Assembly (NCBI GenBank): GCA_029856125.1
Contig: JAHQWJ010000007.1
Span: forward strand, 1 to 64,000
Origin: Promethearchaeia archaeon
GTDB taxonomy: Archaea; Asgardarchaeota; Lokiarchaeia; Sigyniarchaeales; SOKP01
Reading direction: 5' to 3'
Length of the DNA stretch: 64,000 nucleotides
Positions 51,957 to 60,179 of the stretch are shown one piece after another. How positions within the stretch are numbered: position 1 is the first letter of the stretch; each line of letters begins with the position of its first letter. A program made the translations under genes and the position numbers. The notes under the pieces were generated by a model, which saw only the letters and a list, made by a program, of their open reading frames with translations, made no database searches and was not told where the DNA came from.

Positions 51957-53270
51957 TTGTCCACACTTATTAGAACTGCGAGAGAAGGAAAAATTACTAA
52001 AGAGATGGAAATAGTTGCTCAAAAAGAGCAAGTTGATGTTGATTACATACGCAAAGGCTTAGCAAAAGGACGGATAGTTATTCCAAAATCCAATCGACGC
52101 GATACCGAACCTATGGGTATAGGGGAAGGCTTATTAGTAAAGATAAACGCTAATATTGGTTCCAGTAAACGAGTATGTAATATTGAAGAAGAATTAGAAA
52201 AAGCCAAGATCGCTGTAAAATTTGGGGCGGATACCGTTATGGATTTAAGCACTGGAGTAACTGAAGTAGATGTTAATAACATTCGGAAACAAATTTTAAA
52301 CGAGATTAAAGTTCCAATAGGAACAGTTCCAATTTACCAATCTGCATTAAGAGCTCTAGAGAATAAAGGAGCTATTATAAATTTTGATGAGGACGATCTT
52401 TTTAATGTGGTGGAAGAGCAAGCTAAGGAAGGGGTGGACTTCTTTACAATTCACGTAGGGGTGACTAAGGATCTTGTTAATTACCTAAAAGACCACCCAA
52501 GAACCATGGGGGTTGTTTCGCGCGGAGGGACTTTTTTAGCTGCTTGGATTTTGGAGAATGATTTAGAAAATCCGTTTAATCGTAATTACGATTATTTATT
52601 AGATATGGCTAAACAATATGACTTTACCCTTTCGCTTGGCGATGGCATGAGGCCGGGGAGTATCTTCGATTCAACAGATTACGCTCAAATTCAAGAACTT
52701 ATGGAAATATCCAAATTAGTTAAGCGTGCTTGGGCACAGAACGTTCAGGTAATGGTTGAAGGACCGGGACACATCCCTGCCAATGAGATCGAAAGAAACA
52801 TTAAAATTATGAAATCTCTATGCGATAACGCACCCTTTTACGTGTTAGGGCCTTTAGTAACTGATATTGCTCCGGGATACGATCACATTGTAAGTGCTAT
52901 CGGTGGTGTTATGGCGGGATTAGCGGGAGCTGACTATCTCTGTTACGTTACTCCATCTGAACACTTAGCATTACCTAACAAGGAAGAAGTAAAGAGAGGC
53001 GTAATTGCCTCAAAAATCGCGGCCCACGCAGTAAATATAGCCAAATACGGGAAAAGAGCATCAGACTGGGATTTAAAAATGGATATAGCTCGAAAGAATC
53101 TAGATTGGGAAGGAATGATACAACATTCAATAGATCCAGAATTATCCCGGGAGATCCATTATCGAAATGGAAAGATAGAGAATGATGTTTGTAGCATGTG
53201 TGGTGAATTTTGCGCAATTAAAATCCTACAAGACGCATTAAACAAGACTGCTTCAAAAAAAATAGTATAG
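51957..53270 (+). CDS. thiC: Phosphomethylpyrimidine synthase
   Basis: This 437-residue radical-SAM enzyme makes the pyrimidine part of thiamine (HMP-P) from AIR. Visible family features are the N-terminal block IRKGLAKGRIVIPKSNRR, then FGADTVMDLSTG, SLGDGMRPGS and MVEGPGHIP, and the C-terminal iron-sulfur motif CSMCGEFC. The start is TTG 51957, as no ATG is in frame before the N-terminal family block. It is the short archaeal form. I see no thi-box riboswitch upstream. thiDN is about 3 kb away on the other strand, with GTPase cassette 2 between. Confidence 0.96.
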   Translation: MSTLIRTAREGKITKEMEIVAQKEQVDVDYIRKGLAKGRIVIPKSNRRDTEPMGIGEGLLVKINANIGSSKRVCNIEEELEKAKIAVKFGADTVMDLSTGVTEVDVNNIRKQILNEIKVPIGTVPIYQSALRALENKGAIINFDEDDLFNVVEEQAKEGVDFFTIHVGVTKDLVNYLKDHPRTMGVVSRGGTFLAAWILENDLENPFNRNYDYLLDMAKQYDFTLSLGDGMRPGSIFDSTDYAQIQELMEISKLVKRAWAQNVQVMVEGPGHIPANEIERNIKIMKSLCDNAPFYVLGPLVTDIAPGYDHIVSAIGGVMAGLAGADYLCYVTPSEHLALPNKEEVKRGVIASKIAAHAVNIAKYGKRASDWDLKMDIARKNLDWEGMIQHSIDPELSREIHYRNGKIENDVCSMCGEFCAIKILQDALNKTASKKIV

Positions 53271-53329
53271 ATAATTTAATACTAACCGTTTGTAGATGCG
53301 ACTTAGGTCTTAATTTACAATTTCGGTAA

Positions 53330-53399
53330 ACTTAAATTTAAATAATTAAACTTTTACTATTTATTAAATCGCTATTAGGTTAGGGGTAATAGCTAAGGA
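53330..53399 (+). promoter_or_regulatory. Duplicated promoter/leader of cassette 2, copy A
   Basis: ACTTAA-N-TTTAAATA (TATA-like) followed by AAACT-N-TTACTATTTA begins here and matches the stretch at 55272 upstream of the cassette 2 GTPase gene at about 31 of the first 36 positions. Similarity fades gradually to AGGGG/AAGGG-type residues further down. The start codon lies about 30 bases after this block. It probably drives the three-gene operon. Confidence 0.55.
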
Positions 53400-53431
53400 T
53401 TAAGAATTCTAATTAAAGCAATACCATTTTT

Positions 53432-53935
53432 ATGATTGAAAATACAGAACGGTATATACTATGTAAATTAGGAGGTTTCGATTTATCTAATCCAGAGATT
53501 GTCATCTCCTATCCTACTCTTGATCCTACCCTCAGCGAATCAGAGGATTTACTTTCTAAATGTCTCCCAATAGGTATTAATAGTGGAGATTTTTCAGTTA
53601 GCAAATATAGTAAGTGTAATGTTTTGTCATATGCATTCAAAATAGAACATGAAGAAGAAAGAAACGATTTATTAACAATTTCTATTCTTTTAAAGAAAAA
53701 GTTAAATGTTGATGTTTACAAACCAGTTTTAGAGAACATTATCTCTACATTGAAATATTGCGACCTGCTAACTGAAAAAATTTTGGCAGATTATATTCAA
53801 ACTATTTATAATGGTATTAATGAAGAAAAATTAATATTGATCGATGGTGTTCCTATCGATCTATCAATCATTTTTAAAGAGATAAGATCAAAAATATTTA
53901 AACCAAGACCTGAAGTAAAAGGGAGTTTTTTCTGA
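53432..53935 (+). CDS. Longin-like soluble protein of GTPase cassette 2
   Basis: This 167-residue homologue of the first gene of cassette 1 has the same order of elements: YILCKLGGFDLSNPEIVISY, then a strand with VLSYAFKIEHEEERNDLLTI, the helix YKPVLENIISTLKYC, and the C-terminal RPEVKGSFF. The conserved KLGG, NPEI and KGSF positions set this small family apart. Longin-like fold by pattern only. The TGA stop overlaps the ATG of the next gene by one base, and GGGAG nine bases before that ATG lies inside the codons of the KGSF motif. It probably acts with the GTPase two genes later. Confidence 0.8.
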   Translation: MIENTERYILCKLGGFDLSNPEIVISYPTLDPTLSESEDLLSKCLPIGINSGDFSVSKYSKCNVLSYAFKIEHEEERNDLLTISILLKKKLNVDVYKPVLENIISTLKYCDLLTEKILADYIQTIYNGINEEKLILIDGVPIDLSIIFKEIRSKIFKPRPEVKGSFF

Positions 53936-54588
53936 TGTTAGGACAAGCAGTTGATATAATAGAACTTATGGCAAATTATCTTGGAATTATTATTATTCCA
54001 ATTATGACGATCATTTTGGGTAGAAAAGTGATTTTAGAAAGAAGAGAAATAGAAAAGCTTAATATGATTAGATTTATTATTTTTTGCATTTTCTTAACGC
54101 TTTCCTGGATGCTAATATGGGAGTTTATTTATGAAAGCACACCGCTCGGTGATGTTCTCAATGTAGAATTAATAATCTCAATTAACACATTTTCGTTTTA
54201 TAGTTTTGGCTTAGGATTAATGATCACTCTAGCTATATCAATGGTGAGTTATACAAATCGATGGGAGTCGCTATATTACATATCCTTTTTTATATTCGCA
54301 GGAATGTTTATCGTATTTTTGTCAACAGAAATATCTATTTTTCTTCTTCCTTATGTTTTTGCGGGTGGAGTAATAGCAGTTGTGTTTTTATTTGCTACTG
54401 GGTTTAAATTTAAAGATAATAGCTCATTAGGGCTGGCTATCTTTGCTACTCTCATTTTTCCAACCCTAATAGCAGAAAAAACGATAGTTGGACAGATGTT
54501 AAGTTTAATATATCCTATTTTTGGGTTAATTTTCGCCCTCGGTTATTTCAAATTATTTAAAGCAAAGGTGGTTGAGCAAAATGAGTGA
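53935..54588 (+). CDS. First polytopic membrane protein of cassette 2 (about seven helices)
   Basis: This 217-residue counterpart of the cassette 1 gene at 41264 has the same size and about seven hydrophobic helices. Matching features are IIIPIMTIILGRKVI (helix 1 and basic loop), NMIRFIIFCIFLTLSW (helix 2), SFYSFGLGLMITLAIS (helix 3), NRW, and FKFKDNSSLGLAIFA before helix 6. The family is not recognised. It overlaps both neighbours, at its start by one base and at its end by eight bases, so translation of the three genes is coupled. Confidence 0.8.
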   Translation: MLGQAVDIIELMANYLGIIIIPIMTIILGRKVILERREIEKLNMIRFIIFCIFLTLSWMLIWEFIYESTPLGDVLNVELIISINTFSFYSFGLGLMITLAISMVSYTNRWESLYYISFFIFAGMFIVFLSTEISIFLLPYVFAGGVIAVVFLFATGFKFKDNSSLGLAIFATLIFPTLIAEKTIVGQMLSLIYPIFGLIFALGYFKLFKAKVVEQNE

Positions 54589-55228
54589 TTTACCAATATT
54601 TTTATTATTAGAAGTTGTTTTTTTGGTTTTTTGCATCGTTACAATACTGATTATTCTCAGAACATACTTAGAGATTAGGGAATCTATTTATCTTGGATTA
54701 ATGGTTTTCTTTGCTGCAATGCTTTTTAATTCACTTTTTCGGATTATTAATCTATTCATTACACTAGATTTGACTGTCGGAGTCAAACTAAGCTCATCTA
54801 ACATTATCGCCCTATTAATTTTCAGCATTCAACTGCGATTCTTCCTTTATTTAAAAAAACTAATAAAATTATATTGGCTTCCATTAGTTGCCAGTTTCTA
54901 CATAGGTTTTGGGCTAATTGTAAATGCTTCTCTAATATTTTTTATCTCTTATGCTGTAGTGATCGGTTTTGTTATTCCTGTCATACTATTAAGAGAAGGC
55001 AGAAAAACACGTAACGGTCTTGCCGTTGGACTTGGAATATTCTTTCTAATATATGGACTAAGTAAAATGCTTCAAGTTCCATTCGTACCTGAATTATTAA
55101 GAATTATCGGAATAATTATCTCCACTTTAGCAGTTTTAGAGTTCTTTGATAAGTATCTTTTCTACGATAAGGAAGAAAAAGAAAAAATTCAGAACGCTTG
55201 GATTTCAAAACTAACTGATAAGAAATAA
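54581..55228 (+). CDS. Second polytopic membrane protein of cassette 2 (about seven helices)
   Basis: This protein of about 215 residues is the counterpart of the cassette 1 gene at 41925. It has about seven helices and the shared EGRKTRNGLAVGLGIFFLIY segment. The helix 3 end, IFSIQLRFFLYLKKLIKLYW, then LPL, is also conserved. The start ATG 54581 lies inside the end of the preceding gene and is preceded by AAGGTGG; an in-frame TTG nine bases earlier is an alternative. A 177-base gap with a duplicated promoter separates it from the GTPase gene. Confidence 0.8.
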   Translation: MSDLPIFLLLEVVFLVFCIVTILIILRTYLEIRESIYLGLMVFFAAMLFNSLFRIINLFITLDLTVGVKLSSSNIIALLIFSIQLRFFLYLKKLIKLYWLPLVASFYIGFGLIVNASLIFFISYAVVIGFVIPVILLREGRKTRNGLAVGLGIFFLIYGLSKMLQVPFVPELLRIIGIIISTLAVLEFFDKYLFYDKEEKEKIQNAWISKLTDKK

Positions 55229-55271
55229 AAGGATTCTATGCAAAATAGATAAATTTTTACACTATTCTTTG

Positions 55272-55341
55272 ACTTAAGTTTAAATATAAAAACTCTTACT
55301 ATTTAGTTAAGCTCTATGGTCTAAGGGATAAGGGACATGGA
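55272..55341 (+). promoter_or_regulatory. Duplicated promoter/leader of cassette 2, copy B
   Basis: ACTTAAGTTTAAATA, then AAACTCTTACTATTTA, closely matches the block before the longin-like gene of the same cassette (53330). It places a TATA-like TTTAAATA about 126 bases before the GTPase ATG, which implies a long leader. The shared block suggests that the operon and the GTPase gene are controlled together. Confidence 0.55.
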
Positions 55342-55405
55342 AAAAATTTTTTTGTGTTCAAATCACTCGCTCTAAAAATTATTAAAATAACAGATGTGAG
55401 AAATA

Positions 55406-56305
55406 ATGGGTGTTAAAAATATTTTGCATAAACTTTTCGCTAAGGAAAAAAAAATTGTAATCTGTGGGTTGGATAATGCAGGAAAAAGCACTTTAGTAAG
55501 CTTTCTCCAAAATGGAACTTTTGTTAAGCACACTCCTACTATGGGAAAGGATTTAACTAAATTAGAAGTTCAAGGTATTCCTATAAATCTTATGGACATG
55601 GGTGGTCAAAAAGATTTTAGAGATATGTGGTTAGGAGAACTCTCAAACGCATCATGTGTAATTTTTATGATAGACGCTTACGCCCAAGAAAGATTTAACG
55701 AAGCGAAAGACGAATTATGGAAACTATCTTCAGTTTTTAAGAAGAAACCATTAATTGTATTAACAAATAAGAACGATATGACTCCAGTAGCTTCCGCGGG
55801 CGATATTATAAAAGCGCTGGACTTGCATAAAATTGATACATTTGAAATACTTCCTATTTCCTGCAAAACGGGATATGGTATTGTATCAGCATTCACGAAA
55901 ATTTATCACAAACTTACTGGGAAACAGTTAGGTAATGCAGTAACTCCTAAGGCAGTAACAGTTTTTGATAGGGGAGGAGTCCCATTGACATCTTCTTCCA
56001 ATCAAGATATCTTGCATGGCGGTTTATTTGCTGCTATTACTCAATACGCTAAAGAGTCTTTTAACTCTGAACTAAATCAAATTAGACTTGAGGGTAATAT
56101 TATCCTTTTTAAACGGACTAACCACCTAATGGGATCGATAGTTCTCAGAGAAGAGGATAGTGAAATGATAAAAGAAGCAGAAGTAGGATTAGGTGAATTG
56201 CTTTCACATCTTGAACATATGTGCCCTGAACTTGAAAAGGAGCAAACGGATGCTAAAAAAATTGAGTATTTAGTCGAGCAATACTCTTCAAATCTTATGA
56301 ATTAA
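55406..56305 (+). CDS. Arf-like GTPase with C-terminal longin/roadblock-like domain, cassette 2
   Basis: This 299-residue homologue of the cassette 1 GTPase is similar along its whole length. The G motifs are GLDNAGKS (21-28), a threonine in TPTMGKD, DMGGQ (64-68), NKND (121-124) and SCK. The N-terminus MGVKNILHKLF again has Gly2 and an amphipathic pattern. The C-terminal domain (AVTVFDRGGVPLTSSSNQD to GSIVLREEDSEMIKEAEVGL) and the tail KKIEYLVEQYSSNLM match the first copy. Retention of all catalytic residues in both copies suggests that both are active. It is separated from the membrane-protein genes by its own promoter and is convergent with thiDN. Confidence 0.9.
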   Translation: MGVKNILHKLFAKEKKIVICGLDNAGKSTLVSFLQNGTFVKHTPTMGKDLTKLEVQGIPINLMDMGGQKDFRDMWLGELSNASCVIFMIDAYAQERFNEAKDELWKLSSVFKKKPLIVLTNKNDMTPVASAGDIIKALDLHKIDTFEILPISCKTGYGIVSAFTKIYHKLTGKQLGNAVTPKAVTVFDRGGVPLTSSSNQDILHGGLFAAITQYAKESFNSELNQIRLEGNIILFKRTNHLMGSIVLREEDSEMIKEAEVGLGELLSHLEHMCPELEKEQTDAKKIEYLVEQYSSNLMN

Positions 56306-56362
56306 AATCTGGTGTTTTGCCCTTATTAACCTTATTTTTATGTTATTCTAATTACGGCGTTA

Positions 56363-57769
56363 TTACTCATTATCTATAACTCTTACAATTTTAATCAATT
56401 TTTCAATCATATCCTTAGAAGTTTTGCTAAACAACCTAACCATCGGTTCTTTACCGATCGATCCTTTGTCCCAAATAAGATCGGGTATCTCACCCATTTT
56501 ATTTATGCTTTCTTCAATTAGCCATCTCATTGTAGATCGTTCCTCATGTTTAATGGAGTCTGGTTGTGATTCCCTCAATAATTCAAATGTCGTTAAGTTT
56601 GTTTTCTCTTGAATTCCTTTAACATACTTTTCTTTATATCGTAGATTTGTAACAAAGTTAATCGAGTTGTCAAATTCCTTTGCTGAAAGAATCAGTCGGG
56701 CAGTGTGATCTGATACGTTAAATTTTATTTCTCCGGAAGCATGTGGATACCCCCCTATAATTGTTATTCTCCCTTCAATTCCCGCTATTTCTTCTTTACT
56801 AGTTGCATTAGGTAAAGAACCCGAAATATTCATTCTTACTTCAGGTATTAACTTTCTAAATTTCGTATTATTAGAAACATAATTATAAATCTCCTTTATC
56901 TGATCAATAACCTCGATCTGTTCTTGTCCTAAAGTTAAATCTAATATTTTACCTTGTAGCGGTAATTCAATATATGATTGAAATCTGCTGTTGAAAAATG
57001 TTTCTGCTTTTTCTATTGATGCTCTTATAGAATTTTCTAATGACAAATAAGCAGTAATTGCCGAAGAAAAAACACACCCCGTTCCATGTATGTTTCCTTG
57101 AAATGATGATTTTGGCTTTTCGATTATTTTAAAATCAAGAGTGCCTTTAGTTTTCTCAAAATTACTCACGCAAACAAGGTCAAATATATTATTTTTAGTA
57201 GTTCCTGCACTTTTTATTACAACGGCTTTTTGATTTTCGGAAATTTTGTGATCCACATACATTTTTTTAATTATGATCTCTGCTGCATCTTTGAGCGATT
57301 CTATGTTATCTAAAGTAATATTTTCAAGTTCTTTATTAGCGTAATAACTCGCTTCACCAAGATTTGGAGTTAGAATAGTTACTAAAGGAAAGAGCTCTCT
57401 TTCAATTTCAATTTCAAGTCCTTCGCTCGATAGTCTTTCACCAACACTAGAGATATTAACGGGGTCTAAAACAGCAATTAAATTATGAGTTAGAATCGTG
57501 TTTTTTATTATATCTAAAGACCTATTATCCGGGATCATCCCTATCTTCACATACTTGATAGCGTATGAATTCAAGATAGCATCAAGTTGCTCACCTAATT
57601 CATCTGAGAGCGATTTAAATCCATAGAATTCGGTAGCTGTTTGATATGTAATTGCTGTAATTGCAGAGAAAGGATGAACACCAATTCTGTCAAAAGTTCT
57701 GATATCAGCCTGAATTCCGGCACCAGATGTAGGATCAGAACCTGCGATGGTTAAACAAAATGGTTTCAT
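56363..57769 (-). CDS. thiDN: Bifunctional HMP(-P) kinase ThiD / thiamine-phosphate synthase ThiN
   Basis: This 468-residue fusion is typical of archaea. Residues 1-265 form ThiD, which phosphorylates hydroxymethylpyrimidine: the start MKPFCLTIAGSDPTSGAGIQ contains the substrate-binding loop, and GNIHGTGCVFSSAITAYL the phosphate-binding anion hole. Residues ~290-468 form ThiN, which joins HMP-PP and thiazole phosphate, visible in IPEVRMNISGSLPNA, IIGGYPHASGEIKFNVSDH and TMRWLIEESI. With thiC it covers the pyrimidine branch and coupling. It lies 26 bases downstream of the RING-H2 gene, so the two may share a transcript. Confidence 0.95.
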   Translation of the reverse strand: MKPFCLTIAGSDPTSGAGIQADIRTFDRIGVHPFSAITAITYQTATEFYGFKSLSDELGEQLDAILNSYAIKYVKIGMIPDNRSLDIIKNTILTHNLIAVLDPVNISSVGERLSSEGLEIEIERELFPLVTILTPNLGEASYYANKELENITLDNIESLKDAAEIIIKKMYVDHKISENQKAVVIKSAGTTKNNIFDLVCVSNFEKTKGTLDFKIIEKPKSSFQGNIHGTGCVFSSAITAYLSLENSIRASIEKAETFFNSRFQSYIELPLQGKILDLTLGQEQIEVIDQIKEIYNYVSNNTKFRKLIPEVRMNISGSLPNATSKEEIAGIEGRITIIGGYPHASGEIKFNVSDHTARLILSAKEFDNSINFVTNLRYKEKYVKGIQEKTNLTTFELLRESQPDSIKHEERSTMRWLIEESINKMGEIPDLIWDKGSIGKEPMVRLFSKTSKDMIEKLIKIVRVIDNE

Positions 57770-57795
57770 AGTATAATATTAGTAAAAATAGAAGC

Positions 57796-58371
57796 TTATT
57801 TAATTCTTTCATACGCCCATTTTGCTTTATCATCTAAACCTAAGGCTTCATATGCCTTTCCAAGGAAAAGAAATCCCTCGGGATGGTCGTATTTTTCTTT
57901 TACTAATTTAAATAACTGATTAATTGCCAGATCATAACGACCTCTCACGTAATTAATCTTACCTTTTAAAAATAAAATATCTTGCCCCTTTTGGATTGAG
58001 TTACTACCGTTATTATGTAAGTCTAACCGTGATAAAGCGTAGTCATACTCTTGTTCGTTAATTAGAATATCAATGGATTCGATAAACTTTAGAAAGGACA
58101 TTTTCGAGGCAATTACTTCCATTTTTTTTAACTCTTCTGTTTTGAGTTCGTTATTTAATGCTGTCAGCTTCTCCTCCTCTCTAAGTTTTATAAAATCTTT
58201 GAACTTGTCAAGCACTCCGTTTGAATATGGAGCTCTACATAATGGACAATTAGAAGAATGAGGTAACCACTCCTTCAAACAATCAGTATGAGCCGAGTGC
58301 CCATTAGGACAATTTTGAACCGAATCTACGCCTTCAATTATACCCAAATGACAAATTATACAACTAGCCAT
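57796..58371 (-). CDS. RING-H2 finger protein with TPR-like helices
   Basis: This 191-residue protein has a complete RING-H2 metal-binding pattern at the N-terminus: Cys4, Cys7, Cys21, His25, His28, Cys31, Cys42 and Cys45 (C-x2-C-x13-C-x3-H-x2-H-x2-C-x10-C-x2-C). In eukaryotes RING-H2 domains recruit ubiquitin E2 enzymes. The C-terminal part (about 85-191) is helical with TPR-like pairs (e.g. LKGKINYVRGRYDLAINQL and LFLGKAYEALGLDDKA). A short coiled coil lies between. E3-type activity is inferred; E1, E2 and ubiquitin genes are not in this window. It is divergent from the roadblock-GTPase pair. Confidence 0.88.
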   Translation of the reverse strand: MASCIICHLGIIEGVDSVQNCPNGHSAHTDCLKEWLPHSSNCPLCRAPYSNGVLDKFKDFIKLREEEKLTALNNELKTEELKKMEVIASKMSFLKFIESIDILINEQEYDYALSRLDLHNNGSNSIQKGQDILFLKGKINYVRGRYDLAINQLFKLVKEKYDHPEGFLFLGKAYEALGLDDKAKWAYERIK

Positions 58372-58474
58372 CTCAATCAGAAAACTATTTAATAAATTAT
58401 AAAATTATCACTTTTAAGTATATGTTGTTTTTAATAATTCACTCTAATATATTCGTATTACCCTTGAATTTATT

Positions 58475-60040
58475 ATGTCAGTAAATAAAAAGCGATTGTT
58501 CAATGAGCTCCTAACAAAATTTTTACTAGCGTATGAAGATGTGGATGCTCTGATTGTATCTGATCATGAAGGACTTATAATTGCTGGGCAAAAAAGAGCA
58601 TCTGTGGACATGGAATTGGTATCTGTTTTAACAGTTTTAATCAATCCTCTTTTAGAAAGAATTAGAGAAGAATTTGCTTTCAAAAAATTTGGATCAGCTA
58701 GCTTTGACACCGAAAACAATCGATTGTTGTTTATATCTATTGACGAGAATATAACTCTCAGTGTTGTATTAGATACACTATCATCCATTGATAAAATTAG
58801 CCCATATGCCTATTTTTTGGCAGAAAAAACAGCTCAAATTATTTATGCTGGAGAAAACGATAACATTCAAGTCTCAATACCCAACTTCGACACAGAATCC
58901 GAAAGCTTAAAGGAACCCGATAGAATAAAAGATCAAATCTACCAATTGCGTTTAGATTCAGGGGGGATCTATAAATTTAAATTTATAATCGTAGGTGACA
59001 AAGCTGTTGGAAAATCTTCGATTGTAAGGAGATTTGTAGAAAATAGATTTTCTCTTGATTATAGGTCTACTCTTGGCTTAAATGTTCTCTCTCATTCATT
59101 AGGATTCTACGGAAATGAAGTTTACTTTTCACTTTGGGATGTAGGTGCGCAGGAATATTTCAAACGCTTTAGAAAAACTTATTATATAGGCGCACAAGCT
59201 GCTTTCATCGTGTTTGATGTTTGTAAAAGAGATACCTTTGCAAATGTGAAAGTATGGTATAAAGAACTAGAAGATTTTCTCCATAAAAAAAATATACCAA
59301 TTGTAATTGTAGGTAATAAAATAGATTTAGCAGATCAGAGAAGTGTAGAGTATAAAGAGGGAATTGAGCTAGTCGAAGAGCTTACCAAAGAAAGTGTTGA
59401 AAGTTATTTCTCGTATATTGAAACCAGCGCATTAACCGGCGAAAATATCGAAGATGCGTTTAGTTTAATTGCTTACCATTACATAATGAAGAGTAAAGAG
59501 AGGGAGGAGCAAAGATTAAAAGAGAGCTTAATGGATCAAATCAATTCGATATTAGAGAAAAGAGGAAAATTAACCATCTCTTTTATTACTGAAAATCCAT
59601 ATTGGAGCCCAGGATTGCAGATTCTAAATGATGTTAATACATTATGTGAGTGTGAAAAACTAATAGATGATAAAGATAAAAGATTGTATAAATACTCCAA
59701 TGGGCTAATTATTAAGAATTTTTTATTCGATAACTTAGATGTAAAAGATTCTGATAGCGTATTTGTAATATTCGACGCCAGAAAAAAAACACACATCGAG
59801 CAAAAATGGAAAGATGTAGTTGTGAACATTATAAGCAATTTAAAGGAAAATAAAGTAGCACTAATTGGCGTGAGAGTATCAGATGAGACTGATTGGTCTA
59901 ACATAATGGAAGAATTTAATGTTAATCAATTCCTAGAGAAGAAAATGGTATCTCTTTTGTTTTTTAAGATTGGCTTCGAGTATAGGCTGGAAATATATGA
60001 TCAACTTGATGTAATGTTTAGTACAATTACAAACTTATGA
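58475..60040 (+). CDS. Roadblock - Rab-like GTPase - unknown C-terminal domain protein, copy 1
   Basis: This 521-residue three-domain protein starts with a roadblock/LC7 domain (1-125, e.g. VDALIVSDHEGLIIAGQK and LINPLLERIREEFAFKKFG). A Rab-like GTPase follows (165-345): P-loop GDKAVGKSS (174-182), Thr199, WDVGAQ (221-226), NKID (281-284) and ETSAL. In switch II the usual DxAGQ is shifted to DVGAQ, so the glutamine is kept but the glycine order differs. The last ~170 residues are an alpha/beta domain I do not recognise, e.g. SDSVFVIFDARKK and KVALIGVRVSDETDW. The roadblock domain precedes rather than follows the GTPase, unlike Rag proteins. It is tandem with a paralogue. Confidence 0.9.
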   Translation: MSVNKKRLFNELLTKFLLAYEDVDALIVSDHEGLIIAGQKRASVDMELVSVLTVLINPLLERIREEFAFKKFGSASFDTENNRLLFISIDENITLSVVLDTLSSIDKISPYAYFLAEKTAQIIYAGENDNIQVSIPNFDTESESLKEPDRIKDQIYQLRLDSGGIYKFKFIIVGDKAVGKSSIVRRFVENRFSLDYRSTLGLNVLSHSLGFYGNEVYFSLWDVGAQEYFKRFRKTYYIGAQAAFIVFDVCKRDTFANVKVWYKELEDFLHKKNIPIVIVGNKIDLADQRSVEYKEGIELVEELTKESVESYFSYIETSALTGENIEDAFSLIAYHYIMKSKEREEQRLKESLMDQINSILEKRGKLTISFITENPYWSPGLQILNDVNTLCECEKLIDDKDKRLYKYSNGLIIKNFLFDNLDVKDSDSVFVIFDARKKTHIEQKWKDVVVNIISNLKENKVALIGVRVSDETDWSNIMEEFNVNQFLEKKMVSLLFFKIGFEYRLEIYDQLDVMFSTITNL

Positions 60041-60179
60041 AATTTTTTATTCTATATTAGTGAGTATTAGCGTGGATAGTTTATATTTTCAAATAACTAC
60101 TTTTAAAAGCAAGTTAAATTATATTATTGATAAGAACATTTTCTGCTTGATCCAATTCAAAAATGTGTGGTGTATCCAC

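Noticed and set aside
51870-51957. TPP riboswitch before thiC
   Set aside because: No thi-box pairing pattern or conserved CTGAGA-type core is visible in the short leader.
55311-55377. tRNA-like stretch with a D-arm-like GGTC...GGAC and a T-loop-like GTG-TTCAAAT-CAC
   Set aside because: The acceptor ends do not pair, the anticodon arm is about seven bases too short, and the first part is explained by the duplicated cassette promoter.
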